DNA of 64,000 nucleotides, from positions 23,279,497 to 23,343,496 of the forward strand of contig NC_052666.1 of assembly GCF_016802725.1 (NCBI RefSeq), given 5' to 3'. Each line of letters begins with the position of its first letter. The stretch's first letter is position 1. The notes under the pieces were generated by a model, which was given only the letters and a program-made list of their open reading frames with translations, had not been told where the DNA came from and did no database searches. This stretch comes from Solenopsis invicta. Taxonomy: Eukaryota; Arthropoda; Insecta; Hymenoptera; Formicidae. This document shows positions 36,750 to 48,610 of the stretch, piece after piece. A program made the position numbers and the translations under genes.

Positions 36750-39700
36750 CTGTAAAGTTTTATGTTTTTTTTCATAAAAATGAAATATTTTATGAGTCTG
36801 TTCTTCTTTTCAGCTGAATTTCTTGCTCATCATTAAATATTTTATCTGTCCAATGTTGAGAGAAAAAGAGAAAAAATGAAAAAAATGCAAGAAATTCAGC
36901 TGAAAAGAACAGACACTATGACAAGTGTCGAAATTGTCAGAAAGAAAATGAAAGACAAATAGAGTCGATGCAGTCAGAGCAACTACATATCGACAAACAT
37001 CGGATATCTAAGCAAGTAAATTCAAGCTTTAACCAATACCAATCAATATCTAAATCAGTATTACAAGGAGAATATATATCAAAGTGTTCTGTACGCAACC
37101 CCTTCACTTGCCTCTTGCATGATTCTCGTCTTCTATCTGACAACTCTGGCACTGCCAAATATAGTCACAGACAATATCTTATTTATCTATATTTATTTAT
37201 ATTTATATTTATCTTTATACATATTTACCTATTTCCTTGATATAAGTCTATATGTAGTACATCTGTAAGGACTTGTCTACAACTCTCGATGTCACAGGCA
37301 GGAAAAAAATTGGAAACGAAGTCGGGAAGTGTCATCAATAATTCAGTATAGATATAAGGTTTAAAATTAATACAGGGTACCATCTTTTCTTCAAGGAGTG
37401 CTTTCTGTATTTGGTATGGTTGTACATGACAAGTAGATATATGTGGTTCTGATATTGGTATTAATGGTTTCCTTCCTCGGGAATCCCTAAAAAATTACAT
37501 AAATACTATTATTTAATATTCACTCTACTAGTAGTAGTATTCATTTATAATGTAATTTAAAAAATCAACATTTATAAATACTGAAACAAAAAAAAACTCA
37601 ATTAAACTTCAATTGTATAGATGTGTGAATAATTTGAATTTGAATTATAAAATTTAAAATAAAACTTAAAATGTCATTATGTTTTTGTAACAAAGTGCAC
37701 TAAAGTAGAGAAAAGTCGTAGATACTATTTTCTTGAATTATACAAGGTGTTCCATACTTATCATGACATTTATTAATAGCAGATTCAAAAAAGACTTCCT
37801 ATCCAACTTGATACAAATATTTCATAATTTTTACTGTTCCGCAAAACAAAAACATATAAAGCAACAACATATCAAAATTAGATTAAATCCAAATTAAATT
37901 AGGTTATTAATTTAATTAATAGATTTCTTAATGTCTTTTATTTTATTCCTTATATGGTTTTTATTATTTAAAACTTACTTTAAGAAAAATAAAAAAAAAT
38001 ATAAATAAAACAATTTAGCTCACTACAAACAAAATAATCTAAAATAAATGAAAATGATCTATTATCAATAATATATTTTAACTATTCTTTAAACTACGCA
38101 ATTTGCAAAAGAAAATCGTACAAAATTTATTCTCACTTTTAAATTCGATTTTAGCAAATTTTATATTAAAAAAAGTTATGGATACATGAAATATGAGTTT
38201 TTACTTCTTTAATCTTTAACCGGTAGAAAACATTATGTATAGTAATCAGGTAGTATGGGCACAGTATAACCAATAAGTTCATTCCAAGAAAAAAAGTATG
38301 GTCGAGCAAATTTTATTGGACTTTTCTTTTAAGTTGGATTCAATGAGATACGTAACAGAAATCTTGACAGAAATAAATTAAAGACAAAATTTATTTTCTG
38401 GTTTATTACTTTCGAATTTCATTCATTTTATATCTTTCTAGTTAAAAAAAAGTTTAAAAGAAAAAGAATAACTACATTATTATATATTATAGAACATTTG
38501 TAGTCTATCCTGAATTTAATATGGCAAATCGTCACCTGATTTCTACGCGAAAATTAGGTGCAGGAATGAAATTACTAGGAATCTACTATAGTTTGGACGG
38601 CAAAAATTTCTATTATTCTTCAGACAAATTTTGAAATAAAATACAAAGCATTCAATATCGGAAAATGTATAACTTATGCTTAGCAAAATTTGTTAAATCG
38701 GTCAGAGAACTTGATACCATATAAAAAAATAATTTCCGCAAAAAATGATTTTTGGGCTTTTGCGACCCTCTTGCCAGCTTAAAGATTAATATCTAAAATT
38801 TAAGCAGATCATGATTTAATCAGTATTAATCAAGTACAATGTTTGGAATTGAGGGAGCGTCCTCACGGTTGAAGATCCGCCTGTGGCACGCAGACTACAG
38901 TCCATTGTGCCTCAAGTACAATGTTTAGTTTCCGAAAAATAATGGAGTGTCACTTGAGGAAACCTATATCAGTATTGGCAACTTTTCTCTACGATTACCA
39001 TTGTAATTTGTACGATATCCAATGCTCATAAAATATAGCAGCTTGAAAATACCAGTAATAAATAGCTTACATAAAAATTAAAAAAAATTAATTTTTTTTT
39101 ATTGTTCCGACATATTGTGTACAAACTTGTAAAAAGTTTTTATTTACATATGCATTTATCAACATAATATCTGCACAATTATTGTTTAGTATCTATTATA
39201 AGTTTTTACTTAGCATTCACCATTTTTTTGTGATTACTTTCAAAAATTTTGACTGTCTCACTTATTTAAAAAAAAAAAAAAAAAAGATTTACAACAGCAT
39301 TGACAATACTTTATTATGTTTAAATTATAATGTATTAAATAAGTGCAAAAATTCGTACTCGATTTATTATTAAACTTAAGCAATAACTTAGCATTTTAGG
39401 GATATCATATGACTCCATGTGAGTTCGACGGATTCATAAATGAGAGATTCTTGCTCGTATGTGCTGATTTTAAGTTGATTTTGTACATCTTAATGAGAAT
39501 CATAGAAGAATTCTTTAGATTTAAGTGAAGTATAGGGATATAATCTCACCCGCTCCACTACTACTACTAATATGTGATCCACGTAACATCGTTAACAAAA
39601 GAATTGCCTTAGCTTTTTTGTACTTACCGTAAATTAACCACAAATTATCCTCTACATTAATAAAATTTCCTTTTATTAATCAATAATGCAATCGTTGTAA

Positions 39701-42700
39701 TTTTCTACAATCGTTTCCCAATGCCTTGATAGAATTTAATACCTTATCACAAAATGACCTCATTTTCAAAATGTTTTTTACAACACAAATTTAATCAAAA
39801 CACAAATTTTTCACTTAGTTGAATATGTAACTTTATAAATGTACACATAACAGTCGATAGCGCTACCGTATAGCTCTTCTAATAAACATTTATTGGAATC
39901 GGGTATGAACTTTTGCACTCGCTCAATAAATCAGAGAAAATTTGAATTTGATTCAAATTGTGTTCGAATTGAAGATTCAATTCAATTCGATCTTGATAAA
40001 AGCTTGATTCGCACACCTTTATTCATTTGATTCTTGTAAAGTAATAATATAACTACCTGGAACTGCTGCTACTGCCGCTACTACCATTGACTGGTATCAG
40101 AGGAGGTGGATATTTTGAATGAGATGTATTATGCACAGATGGTGTATGCCTTTGTGGATGTAATAAATTTGATGCGGATGTAGGTACTGGCATTAAAGCT
40201 TGTACTTGCTCGCTTAGTCCAAGCATCTGTGGATATGTGGTTGCTGTGACTGCATTAGGTACACCTAACGTAGGAGTTGTGTATGTAGTGGTCACCCTGA
40301 AATACAAAAATATTATATTATTTTTCTATATTACTTCATAAAATAACTGATACTAATTTTATCATTTATTTTAATTTATTATTTCTGTCGTTAGTCTTTA
40401 GCCTCTTCAGTAATAAATATGAGCATCAATCAATTCATCTATCAATTCATAGTACTATTTTGTTTGCGTATCTATTGCATTTCATCTTATTTACATAAAG
40501 AAGGAATTCATAAGCAGAGATGCCAGAATGAAGATGAAAGTGGAAAGTGCGTTTCTTGTGTACGCATCCTCTCCATTTGTCTCTCGCGTGACTCTAGTCC
40601 CAGTTCTGGCACCTACATCCATAAGACCATTTTTTAACCCCCTTTAAAGGACTCCGCAGAATCCTTATCGGAAATGGATTTTGGCTATTTTTTTTTTTTT
40701 TTTAATTTAATATGTTGTACTTCTCAACACATAAAACAAAAGTGTCCATGGCCCCAAGGTCCAATCACGGGTAGTTTTCGAGATACAACATTCCCAAGTT
40801 GGACTTTTCATACCTTATTGCAAAAAGTTCAACTTTGGAGTGCTGTATCTCAAAAACTACCCGTGATTGGACCTCGGAGCCATGAACACTTTTGTTCTAT
40901 GTGTTGAGAACTACAACATATCAAATTTTTCAAAAAATTAGCCAAAATCCCATAACGATTCTGTGGGTCCTTTTATTCGAGAGTATCAAAAACATACTAT
41001 TACTGTAAGAACCAGTGAAATCAGACAATTTTGAACTAAATGAACATATTTTGAAGCCTATTTATCCTGTAATTCTAATTAATTGCATCACTATTTACAT
41101 ATAGTGGATATAACTATACTTGGATTTTGTAATACGTTGACGTACGCTTTTAAACTTTATAAATTTCGTAAGAGTTTAATTGTATTAAACAAAATGTACT
41201 TGTATTTAATTTAAAAAATTATATGTGTATGTATGTATGCGTGTGTACATATACTATATATATGTAAAATACACTTAAATATTTTGAAATTTACTTTTAG
41301 TATCAATATTCTTATAATACAATTTTTCTAAGATAAAACTTTTCTAAAATTGTTTATTTATCTTTTAATGATTTTCTATTTCATTGTAAATAAACATTTA
41401 TGTACGACTTAATATTTTTACATTAATATTTTTTTATTAATTAGTTACAAGACAAACATTAGATAAAAGCTATCACAATATATCTGTTTAAGATAAGATC
41501 GTCTGATTTCAATAGTTCTTATAATAATAGTGAAGTATAATATTTTGGAATTCGGAGAGGGCTTAAAACTAGTCTTAAATATATTCTCCTTCTTTACATA
41601 AATTAATAAAATACTCAACACAATAGTACAAAAATAACATAAGACTCATACAAATATAGTTAAATTACATATATTTAGCTAGTTAAAAATTATAAATGAC
41701 GAAAAGAAAAATATAACTTAATTCAATTTTTAATAAATAACTTTTTGTATTGTATTATTTTAAAATAAAAGATGAAATAAATTTATGTAAATTATGTAAT
41801 TTATAATAATATTATTAATAATAATTAATAATAACTATTAATAATTATTAATAATAAATAATAGTTATTGTTTATATTATATAAAAATATTTTCTTAATT
41901 AATTCAATAAAGAAAACAAATTTTATAAACAGATTTATAATAATGCTGTCAACATTAATTTTTCCATTTCAGATATCTTATTCATTTTACTATTATCCAG
42001 ACACCTTAATTTATAAATAATTTTTCACAAAAAAATGTAAAATGTAAAATTATACCAATATTGTGTAAAATGTAACATCACTTTACGTTAAAATGTAACA
42101 TCACTTACGTTAGAGACTCATTGGGCGCGTTCAAGTCAGCAAAGTGGTTAGACTGTTCGGCGAGCGATTGAATATGATTGGTTGGATCCACAAGAACCAT
42201 TCAATTGTTCACTGAGCAGCCTAGCCGCTTCGCCGACGGGCTCATTGTAGTAAGCTTACAAATGTTCGAGACTTTTTCGCATAACGAGGGTATATTCTAT
42301 ATCTGAACACGCATGTCATTAGTTCATTCCAGAAAAAAAGTGCTTTTTAAGTAACGAAAGTTTCCAACCTAGTTACCTAGGTCCTTTTACATTTCTTGGA
42401 ATTCAATGAATAACAAAGACAGAACAACACTTGTGTCTCTGAATAAAAATCAAAGACTACTCCATTTATATATTGACAGCAATATAATAAACCATATATT
42501 AATCATTGCAAAATCTCAAATATATGAACACATTCGTGTAACAAATCTGCATAACTAAATAACTTGTAATGTAGATATTGTAAAGTGAATTAACAACTAA
42601 ATCAATGTATTTATTACGCGAAGAAGCTTTAAAAACAGTCATGTAAATTAATTATAAATGTTAATATTAAATTTATATATGTGATTCATTAGCTCGAGAT

Positions 42701-45700
42701 ATAAATTTATGCATGCTATCTTATTTCTTATAATAGTCTATATGACAATAATATATGTTACAAAAGACTCACCAGTCATCCTTCCCATAGGTGGGATAAC
42801 TATACAAAAAAAATCATACGTTGTATGTACAAATGCAGAAAGCTATGGTGCAGATACTTAACACATAACAATTACAAATTACGCTTAATGTATGTAAACA
42901 TAATGTCTCAAGCTAGGAAATAAGCATATGGTTCTAATGCTCAATTTTTCATGCTTAATGTGCTATATATATAAAAAATTCTTTCCTTCATTTTGATACA
43001 TTAATTTGTTTGATGAAAAAGCAATATATTTAATGATAATAATTTCTTATTCTAAAAAAAACAAAATTATCTTTTGCAGTGTATGATTTTTTCAAATTTT
43101 TATATAAGTGGGACAACACTGTACATAATATGAAATAAATAGATGCGGCAATTTGATTGGACATTACAAACATTATACAGTCTATGCTAATTAATCTGCT
43201 TTATCATAAACAAGCATACGCTATAAAAATACAGTTGCCAAAAAACCAATGATAAAAGAAAAACAAAGATATATTTTTTTTAATTACTTAAAGCTTTTCG
43301 TGAGTTTATAGCAACATGTGTATACATACTAAGCTATGTCAAAAAGCTTTTAGAAAGCTCTATTGATGCTTACCCGAGATTGGGTTGATTGGAGTGAACA
43401 GTTGCCCGTATAAGAGGCGGTGGTTGGGCTTGAGCAACCCCTTGCATAGTTGTCGTAGGGTATACCCCAGGATATTGAGGAGGGGCTGTTGCTCCACTAT
43501 TACCTGCTCTACTTCTAGACTGTTGAGAATAGCTTTTGGGAGCAGTGTTCATTTGTTGCTGAAAACCAAATTGTATATTTGATTTGATATAAAATATAAA
43601 ATCTTAAAGCTACAACTGCTGTAGATCATCAAAGCTTCGTATCGTTGGCCAGTACAAAAAAAAAAAAAAAAAAAAAAACCAGCAAAACTAGGGTTTACCA
43701 GGCAAATTTAACATTTATATCTAAACAGATTGAATAGTATAGCAAAAAAATTGTAATTGCTTTCAGGCTTAAGTTTTTTGCTATACCATTAAAATCTGCT
43801 TGGTTATAAATGTTAAGAGCTACGCACAATAAATGAAATAGGGAACAGGGAGCAAAAAATAAGAAACAATTCAATACGTTGAATAAGAAACCTTTCCTGT
43901 TCACTATTCCATTTATTGTGTGCAGCCTCTCCAACTTGCGCAGCAAATCATAATTCGATGTTTTTTTCGTACAATATATATATATATATAATTTTTTTTT
44001 TTAAGCTGAATCTCTGTATCCTGAGCTACAATAAGTGTAGTAAGCCTTAAGCCATAAGAAATTAACCAATTACAGTTGCATATGAATAGAAATATCAACC
44101 ATGGATGGTCAATTTCTTACAGCTTAAGATTTACAATACCTATTGTAGATTTGGACTTACACGGACTATTTTTTTTCTTTTATTTCACACTGGAAATAAA
44201 AAAAGAGAAAATATGAACTGCAAAAGGTTCAACTAAAAGGGACATTCCTTATTGTATATTTATGGTGTAAGGAGACTAACTTACGTTGTGCATCACATTC
44301 ACATTCACATTGTTCAAAGTTGATCGTATAATGCCAGCCTGAGAACCGAGTGCTGTTTGAAAGGTAGGTTGACCGCCGACAAGGCCCGACCAGCCGTTAA
44401 CCACACCTTGAACGGTATTCAACATAGGCTGTGACACTATGTTCGATCTATTCGTGGGAAGTCCCGATGGGGAAGAATGCGCGGGATGCGTCGTCACCAC
44501 AGGCCTCGGTTGTCCTATTCGCGGCATTTGTGGCGCCGTACTTACGACGGCCCCCCGCTGCATCATATTAGGCATCGGTACAGTACGTGTGTTCAGAGGT
44601 GGTGCCACTTTGTTCGCGCTTTGCACGGAAGGAGGTTTAGTCGCCGGTGGTGTAGGCGGCTGTTTCGTCCATCCGCCGCCAGCACCGCTTCCGTTACTGT
44701 TAACCAGTAACTGCGAGTCCATAACTTTGGTCGGCCAGTAGTCCTCAAAGCCGGTACCCGGCGGAAAGTAACTCTTAATGTCACTCAAACTAATCACCGA
44801 ACACGTTTCACTCGCAAACAGCTCGTTACGTATACCCTGTACCTTACAGCAGAATTTCAAATACGACAAATCCCAGCCCTCGAGCTTTTCCGCCTTTAGC
44901 TTGAGATTTTCCGTTTCGCCCTCGAAATAAAATAACGGCACGTATTGTAAATTGTCCTTTACCGTGTAAGGTACCACGGACTCTTTGTTTATTCGTATGA
45001 AACCACATTTCTCCGCCTTACGTCCACTCGTCACGTTCGGATTGGCGATTAATTTGGTATAACACACATCGAGAAACGTATAAAACTCCTTAGCATCGGA
45101 GAGACGGACCACCAGGTCCTTACACGTGAACAGGTCCCTCCCGAACTGATTTTCGCAGTGCCTGGTGTTGATCTCATTAAGCAATTTACTTTCGGCCTCC
45201 GTAATGTAGTAACTTCTTATACATGTGCAGCTGTAGATGTCCGAATGGAGAAAGCTCAGGTACTTGTTGAGAAGCTTAGACTCTAGAATGCGTACGGCGC
45301 AATACTTATCGCCGGAACGAAATAAATAAGGTATATGACAGTCGTCAAAGCTCGTCCAACCGAATCGTCCTCTCTGACTATCGTCGTCAGGCGTCGGCAC
45401 TTTGTTTTCCGAACTTATCGGCGGCTTCGGAGCGGACGGCCCATCAGATGGCCGTTTGTTCAGATATCCGAGAATACCGGGAAGATTAGGCTGCGAAATG
45501 AGGCATTGCGGCCTCTGCTGTTGTTGAACCGCCGGCATGCTCGCCAGCATTTTCGCCTTGTGTGCTTCCACCATTTTGGCAGCCAGTTCACGGATCTCCG
45601 CATCGTCCTGACGTTCCTGCTTGACGACGACTTTCTCGAAATCTGAAAAAAATGATAACACATGAGTATTGTATTCTCGAAAGATGATGTGGTTTAAAAC

Positions 45701-48610
45701 CTGTATCCGACTATGGAGATTGAAGATTACAAATTAGAGAATTCAAATAATCAGAACAAAATGGATTAAAATTAAAATTATCTAGCAATAATTTGAACTA
45801 GGTCGCTTTAGTATAATCACACTAATAAATAATAAGACGTCAAAATACGGTTAAGGGCAGATCTAGGTGCCTAATATTATTTAATATTATTTTATATGTA
45901 AATCGTAAATACATTTTCAATTTTTACAAATTGCACATTGAATATCGTCGTCTTGAAACGTTCTCATAAATCAAATCTAGACATATCGCAAATTAAATTG
46001 ATCGCCAATTTAACAATGATGCAGCACTTTATAAACTGTAAATTATTTATTGTAAAAATAATTCCAGCCAAGGTATTTACAATTTACATAAAATAATATT
46101 AGGCACTAGAACCGCTGTTAACCGTAATTGATACTTTTTAAAATTATTTATGTGGTCAAATTTTGATCTTTATTGCACAATCTTTAATCTCCAATAAATC
46201 TGATAAAGGATTATCACTTACAATTAGTTTCTAATTATGCACATTCCATCGAGAGAATATTTGCTTTCTAAATCTCGTAGAATGTAAATTGAGCTTATAA
46301 AATTTTATTCAAGATTTGTCATTCTCTAAGAGTTAAAGTTCACTTCTATAGAATTGAATAGAAATTGTACAAGAATAATTTTTTACAATTAAACTTGTGT
46401 AATTATTAGAGAGGCAAATCACTCGAATAATTACACTAATCAGCATCTTTAAAATCACCCCGGAAAAAGTAAAATCTATTGTAAATTTCAATTTGTAATA
46501 TTATTTTTTTTATTCAATTTAAGAACTGTGTTTAAAAAAGAAAGGCACACAGTTCGAAAGAATTAGGAAACGTATTTAAAATCACACGCTCTCTAAATCT
46601 CGTAACTAGAGAACTAGAGTAAAAAATTACTCGAAAAATTGCACAGGCTCAATTTTCACTCTTGTAGAGTAACATTTTACTTTACGAGATTTAAAGAGAC
46701 AGAAGAATATAATTTGAAAAATTCGGAAAAGATGAAACTTATTAGTTTTTCCGCGGATTATCTTTGTTCCTTCCCCAAAGAAAGCAAAATTTATTGGGAA
46801 AATTCACATTGTAAGTGAATTTTTCCAATAAGTTTTTAGAAAATTTCACTTTCAACCAAGAAAATCAGCAAAAAAATTGGAAAAAACGGTTTTTTCTAAG
46901 CTTTTAAAACTATACACAAAAAATATTTTCAGTATTGAAATCTTACTGTATCGTATGCTAGCCTTCTCTCGATTTTTAATTATATTGTACGTGGTCTTAT
47001 TTTAATATTAATTATACAAAATTTAAATTGGATATATTGTATATAAAAAAAGTAATTTTTTTGCATTATATGTGGAAGTCGAGAAATTGATTACATTGTA
47101 AAAATGAATATTATCAATAGAAGATCGATACGCTCATTTATTATTATTCAATTCGGGCTGCCGATCATCGCGATGTGATTAATAGCTCAAATAAATTTTC
47201 TTCTTGATTATTTATCATGTAAATTTATCGATCGTTATGTGACAACGTATCTTTAAGAACATCCGATAAATTCTAAATCGATTTAGTATGTAGGTCGATT
47301 TCTCGCGCGCCAAAAATAACTTTTTTTTTTGTGTTGATGCTCGATTCGAACTATTACGTCAACTAACGTAAAACTAATCGCACTTTACGCAATAATATTA
47401 ATTACGCAATATTAACCCAATAGACTATTATCTCGGTTTAACTTACTCCTTATCTTTTTTAATATTACACTTGAACTAGAGCAAAATAAAGACGGATTTA
47501 AACCAAGATTAAAATTAATTTAAAAACAGAAAATGGTAAAATTAGGAAACTACATCAACTTTTCATGTGTATTTCGTGTAAACTAAGAATATGCGCATAT
47601 TGGAAATCAAATCAAATAGTAACAGAAAAAGAATTCAAAAAAAAGTTGATCAGTTTTTATTAGTACAATCATGTTTTCATCGTATAACGCGAGCCTTTTC
47701 AATCCATCGATTAATCAAAACCGCGTTATGTGCAAATTAAACATTGTTCCGTAAAAATATACTTGCGCATAATACGATTAATCAATGTGAACGAATTTAA
47801 GAAATTCGCCTAAAGTCGATTAACGTTTGGCGCGCGATAATTAAAATCGAGTCGAGTTTTTCGCCGCGATCAAATCGACCCGCGTCAATCGATTATATTC
47901 GAGCCCCTTTGAGACGCGTCAAAACAACCGCGCGAATTTCCAGCGTGCAGTGTAAACACGCCGGCCCAGAGCCAGCAGCGTACGATATCAAAGGGGAGTT
48001 GCGGTAGGTAAAACCGAAATGTCGCGCACGTGACGCATTCTCGATTGAGAATCCTCGATCTATTCCGCGCGCGCGCTCGATGACGAAACAGCGCGGAACG
48101 TCGCACGTTGACGCGACTACACGCAACTAACGAGATATGAAATAGCGCGTAAACATAAACAGTCCTGGTTCCGGCGACATTCTCGGAGCGCAGGGCGGCA
48201 AATCAATTCACCGTTCGACTCCACACGCTCGAGAAACGAACGCGCGACCAATATGAACGCGAGATCGATACGAGAGATCGCTAGTCGATTTGAGAGATCG
48301 CTAGTCGATTTGAATTTTCGTGGAATGCGCGATCCGTTCCGTTTCCGTTTCCGTTCGACGAAAATTCCTTGGGCGATTCCCAATCGCGTACATCAGCCTG
48401 CCAATTTGACAAGTTTGCTAGGCGTGTGAGGCGAAATCAAGAGCTCGCTCGCGGGACTCGCGTATGCGAGACGCGCGTGCCACGAAGGAGAGACGTACTG
48501 AGTGACATTCGCTCGGGTGCCATCCGCGACGGACTGCTTTTCTCGAGCCATATGGCGTCCGTGCTGCTGTCGGCACTCGCGACCGGTATGTCGGTGAAGC
48601 CGTTCCTCAT
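36554..48610 (-). CDS. Unrecognised conserved-looking nuclear-type protein, six main exons plus a micro-exon
   Basis: Coding exons: 48499-48610, 44285-45642, 43374-43558, optional 42773-42799, 40057-40296, 37229-37486 and 36554-36749. All have GT/AG borders and matching phases, giving 782 residues without and 791 with the micro-exon. I do not recognise the family. From the N-terminus: a Ser/Met/Arg-rich start; VKQE at residues 44-47, a sumoylation consensus; an Ala/Lys-rich helix; a dense Cys-containing globular block at about 129-342 (GWTSFDDCHIPYLF ... FEDYWPTKV); a long Pro/Gln/Ser/Thr-rich disordered region to about 640; and a C-terminal block (KPLIPISEPHI ... MKYMPQFKYMF) ending in basic AKKRQRTS, a likely nuclear signal. 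No zinc finger, kinase or enzyme motif is visible. The ATG at 48610 is the first after an in-frame TGA 18 codons upstream. Function is unassigned; a transcription or chromatin cofactor is only an inference. Confidence 0.88.
36796..36917. repeat. Inverted repeat in the last intron of the unrecognised gene
   Basis: The left arm ends in TTCAGCTGAATTTCTTGC and the right arm begins with its reverse complement; beyond that, GTCTGTTCTT and AAGAACAGAC pair. Arms of about 28-30 bp with a ~65-bp loop form a strong stem 45 bp upstream of the exon 37229 donor side. Confidence 0.75.
37229..37486 (-). CDS. C-terminal domain exon of the unrecognised gene
   Basis: 258 nt; acceptor AATTTTTTAG, donor AG|GTAAAT. 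It encodes DSRGRKPLIPISEPHISTCH ... VPCINFKPYIYTELLMTLPD ... CDIESCRQVLTDVLHIDLYQ. The even mix of hydrophobic and polar residues suggests a folded domain continuing into the last exon. Confidence 0.85.
40057..40296 (-). CDS. Thr/Ser/Pro-rich exon of the unrecognised gene
   Basis: 240 nt; acceptor TTGTATTTCAG, donor GTAGTT. It encodes VTTTYTTPTLGVPNAVTATT, then a His/Pro stretch, then a serine run (NGSSGSSSSS). The split AG|G codon joins perfectly to the next exon. Confidence 0.85.
40645..40974. mobile_element. 330-bp fold-back element
   Basis: Near-perfect long arms: AAAGGACTCCGCAGAATCC at the left end against GATTCTGTGGGTCCTTTT at the right; inside, GGTCCAATCACGGGTAGTTT pairs with AACTACCCGTGATTGGACC, and ACACATA with TATGTGT. 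The centre (about 40,800-40,835) is TTGGACTTTT/AAAGTTCAA. Low arm divergence suggests a recent insertion, about 340 bp from the 40,296 exon. Confidence 0.8.
42064..42247. mobile_element. Palindromic element flanked by CTCATTG, next to a 23-bp tandem duplication
   Basis: AAAATGTAACATCACTTACG-type units are duplicated at 42,067-42,111. The element at 42123-42240 has mirrored halves (GGCGAGCGATTGAATATGAT against CCATTCAATTGTTCACTGAG) and CTCATTG at both outer edges, a candidate 7-8 bp target duplication of hAT type. It is GC-richer than its surroundings. Confidence 0.55.
42773..42799 (-). CDS. 27-nt micro-exon, probably alternatively spliced
   Basis: A T-run acceptor (TTTTTTTTGTATAG) and a strong GTGAGT donor flank exactly 27 nt. 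Inserted between the 43,374 and 40,296 junctions it keeps phase 2 on both sides and adds nine residues, reading G-YPTYGKDD-W-VT across the joins. Without it the two neighbours also join in frame (G-VT), so it behaves as a cassette exon. Confidence 0.68.
43374..43558 (-). CDS. Linker exon (Gln/Pro-rich) of the unrecognised gene
   Basis: 185 nt; acceptor GGTTTTCAG, donor GTAAGC. It encodes QQMNTAPKSYSQQSRSRAG ... QPPPLIRATVHSNQPNL, a disordered linker, and ends in phase 2 within a Gly codon. Confidence 0.85.
43656..43678 (+). repeat. Poly-A tract
   Basis: 23 A residues after CGTTGGCCAGTAC; it could be the tail of a small retroposon, but no body is identified. Confidence 0.85.
43739..43925. repeat. 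Two adjacent hairpins
   Basis: First: ATAGCAAAAAA against TTTTTTGCTAT at 43,739-43,788. Second: CGCACAATAAATGAAATAGG at 43,823 pairs with ATTCCATTTATTGTGTGC ending at 43,924. Both lie in the intron between the 43,558 and 44,285 exons. Confidence 0.6.
44026..44152. mobile_element. Palindromic copy of a dispersed repeat family
   Basis: CTACAATAAGTGTAGTAAGC...AAGAAATTAACCA is mirrored by GGTCAATTTCTTACAGCTTA...TACCTATTGTAG. Half-copies of the same family occur at about 60,550-60,575, 61,303-61,338 (TTACTACACCTAGTGTAGAC) and 63,392-63,450. Confidence 0.6.
44285..45642 (-). CDS. Main exon of the unrecognised gene
   Basis: 1,358 nt open in one frame; acceptor TTTTTTTCAG, donor GTAAGT. It encodes residues 39-490: FEKVVVKQER, a helix rich in Ala and Lys, the globular core with about 14 cysteines, then a Pro/Thr/Ser-rich and Asn/Val-rich tail. 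Its length, its lack of stops and its GC content above the surrounding DNA make it certain coding sequence. Confidence 0.93.
45643..48498 (-). other. First intron of the unrecognised gene
   Basis: About 2.9 kb of mostly AT-rich intron, becoming CpG-rich past 47.8 kb. It contains a 288-bp fold-back (45,844-46,131), hairpins around 46.59-46.70 and 46.77-46.85 kb, and near 48.26-48.31 kb a perfect tandem duplication of a 20-bp unit (GAGAGATCGCTAGTCGATTT). No further exon was found by eye. Confidence 0.6.
45844..46131. mobile_element. 288-bp fold-back element
   Basis: The left end ATACGGTTAAGGGCAGATCT...GTGCCTAATATTAT pairs with the right end AATAATATTAGGCACTAGAA...TTAACCGTAAT; arms run about 60 bp into TTTACAATTTACAT. 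It lies in the first intron of the unrecognised gene. Confidence 0.7.
48499..48610 (-). CDS. First coding exon of the unrecognised gene
   Basis: 37 codons plus one base: it begins MRNGFTDIPVASADSSTDAI and ends in MAPERMSL before a GTACGT donor. The single leftover base completes an Asn codon with the next exon, whose acceptor needs exactly this phase. The in-frame upstream TGA fixes the start. Exon choice rests on phase and splice fit rather than homology. Confidence 0.65.
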
